A stretch of 6,051 nt of DNA from an uncultured Bacteroidota bacterium. GTDB lineage: Bacteria; Bacteroidota; Bacteroidia; Chitinophagales; Chitinophagaceae. The notes under the pieces are model-generated. The model was not told the DNA's origin. It worked only from the letters and a program-made list of their open reading frames with translations, and did not search any database. Positions 4,894 through 6,051 of this stretch are shown here, piece after piece (within the stretch, counting starts at the first letter, position 1; the number at the start of each line of letters is the position of its first letter). Where the stretch lies: positions 1 through 6,051 of the forward strand of contig CAMLEX010000327.1 of the NCBI GenBank assembly GCA_946479055.1. The letters run 5' to 3'. Position numbers and translations under genes: made by a program.

Positions 4894-6051
4894 ATGAAGC
4901 GACTTCCAATTGTGATCCTGATGATTGTGACAGGATCTTTCCTGGCATTTCAAACTATGGGAACGGGTACAAAAACACCTCCCGGTAAATACGAGAAGAT
5001 TTTAAAGCTGGTAGGTGATATGCTTACACAAGCACATTTCAGCCCTCAGAATATTAATGACGAATTTTCTAAAAAAATCTTCACCAAATATCTTACTGAT
5101 CTTGACCCTGAAAAAAATATGTTTTTGGCAAGTGATTTTACCTCGCTGCAAAAAAAATATGAAACAGGTATTGATGAAGAAATAAAGGGTGCGCCGGTTG
5201 AGTTTTTTCTGGCTGCCGGAAAAACCTTTACATCACGAATGGAAGAAGCTGCATCCATTTGCAATGAAATACTATCCCAGCCTTTTGATTTTACAAAAGA
5301 CGAAGAAGTAATGCTGGATGGAGATAAACTGGAATATTCACCTTCTGCATCTGATATTAAAGAACGCTGGAGAAAGAAATTAAAATTTCTGACATTGGAA
5401 CGTTATTCTGATCTTCTGGATATCAGGGATAAAAATAAAGGCAAAGAAGGATTTGTTGTAAAAACAGATGTGGTGCTTGAAAAAGAAGCCCGGGAAAAAG
5501 TAAAGAAAATAATTGATCGCCTGTTTGAGCGGTTTCGTTTCAAATTCAGTGATGATGATAAATTCAACGTATTTGTAAATGCGATCACCAATACAATGGA
5601 TCCACATACAGAATTTTTTCCACCGGTTGACAAAAGGTATTTTGATGAAGAAATGAGCGGACGATTCTTTGGAATAGGCGCTCAACTTCAATATGATGAA
5701 GGGAATATTAAAATAACAAGTATCGTTGCGGGTACTCCTGCATGGAAATCAGGAGAACTGAAGCCCGGCGATATTATACAAAAAGTAGGACAGGGAAAAG
5801 AAGAGCCTGTTGATCTTACAGGCTACCTGGTAACGGATGCTGTAAAACTGATCCGTGGTAAGAAAGGAACAGAGGTATCACTCACCATTAAAAAAGCCGA
5901 CGGCTCATTCAAAGTTGTTTCCCTTATCCGGGATGAAATAGTACAGGATGAAACATTTGCACGCAGTGCCGTTGTAAAATCAGGTAATTCTAAAATAGGG
6001 TATATTTTCCTTCCTGAGTTTTATGCCGACTTTGATAATCCCAAAGGCGCC
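4894..6051 (+). CDS. Carboxy-terminal processing (tail-specific) protease, S41A family (3' end cut by window)
   Basis: The frame stays open to the right edge and gives 386 residues. A hydrophobic signal sequence (MKRLPIVILMIVTGSFLAF, about 1-19) directs export, so it should work in the periplasm. Residues about 30-250 form the charged helical N-terminal domain of tail-specific proteases, ending near MDPHTEFFPP (235-244), which is typical of Bacteroidota members. A PDZ domain follows (about 256-338): GRFFGIGAQL, IVAGTPAWKSGELKPGDII, AVKLIRGKKGTEVSL. YIFLPEFYADF near the end begins the S41 catalytic core. The catalytic Ser-Lys pair lies beyond the window and was not seen. By family it cleaves proteins from their C-termini, often misfolded or lipoprotein substrates in the envelope. 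I chose ATG 4894 over in-frame ATG 4864 from the promoter position and the cleaner signal peptide. It is divergent from tRNA-His and shows no operon link here. Confidence 0.92.
   Translation, partial: MKRLPIVILMIVTGSFLAFQTMGTGTKTPPGKYEKILKLVGDMLTQAHFSPQNINDEFSKKIFTKYLTDLDPEKNMFLASDFTSLQKKYETGIDEEIKGAPVEFFLAAGKTFTSRMEEAASICNEILSQPFDFTKDEEVMLDGDKLEYSPSASDIKERWRKKLKFLTLERYSDLLDIRDKNKGKEGFVVKTDVVLEKEAREKVKKIIDRLFERFRFKFSDDDKFNVFVNAITNTMDPHTEFFPPVDKRYFDEEMSGRFFGIGAQLQYDEGNIKITSIVAGTPAWKSGELKPGDIIQKVGQGKEEPVDLTGYLVTDAVKLIRGKKGTEVSLTIKKADGSFKVVSLIRDEIVQDETFARSAVVKSGNSKIGYIFLPEFYADFDNPKGA

Noticed and set aside
5046..5691. Minus-strand open frames (5046-5264, 5380-5691, 5403-5633)
   Set aside because: All are antisense to the well-supported N-terminal domain of the protease.

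Overview
The window looks like an ordinary chromosomal segment from a member of the Bacteroidota, probably near the Chitinophagaceae. This placement is inferred from several things: AT-rich DNA, starts preceded by A-rich leaders rather than Shine-Dalgarno sequences, several matches to the Bacteroidota -7 box TAnnTTTG, a tRNA gene without encoded CCA, and protein families typical of that phylum. I could not run a database search.

Layout: four genes read on the minus strand and one on the plus strand. From right to left on the minus strand: tRNA-His(GTG) at 4526-4600 with its own terminator; a small DUF445-type membrane protein (3863-4465); a large TonB-receptor-like outer-membrane beta-barrel protein (1000-3621) with its own terminator at 895-924; and the 5' part of a glycosyltransferase that runs off the left edge (1-862). 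Diverging from the tRNA, on the plus strand, is the 5' part of a carboxy-terminal processing (tail-specific) protease of the S41 family (4894 to the right edge, cut before its catalytic domain).

The genes do not form an obvious pathway. All the proteins except the glycosyltransferase are envelope proteins (outer membrane, membrane-anchored, periplasmic), and the glycosyltransferase probably builds surface polysaccharide. The two terminators split the minus-strand genes into separate transcription units: tRNA-His, then DUF445 and perhaps the barrel protein, then the glycosyltransferase.

The least ordinary parts are between genes. First, the 241-bp gap before the barrel protein holds a nested inverted-repeat element with a GC-rich hairpin, an exact 12-bp AT-rich inverted repeat and an 18-codon small ORF; it may be a dispersed repeat or a structured leader. 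Second, clusters of degenerate 7-bp repeats lie just after the barrel gene and in the tRNA/protease gap. Third, phased A-tracts and a direct repeat lie upstream of the protease promoter. Fourth, two genes start within 20-32 bp of an intrinsic terminator. I see no CRISPR array, insertion sequence, toxin-antitoxin pair or clear defence system.
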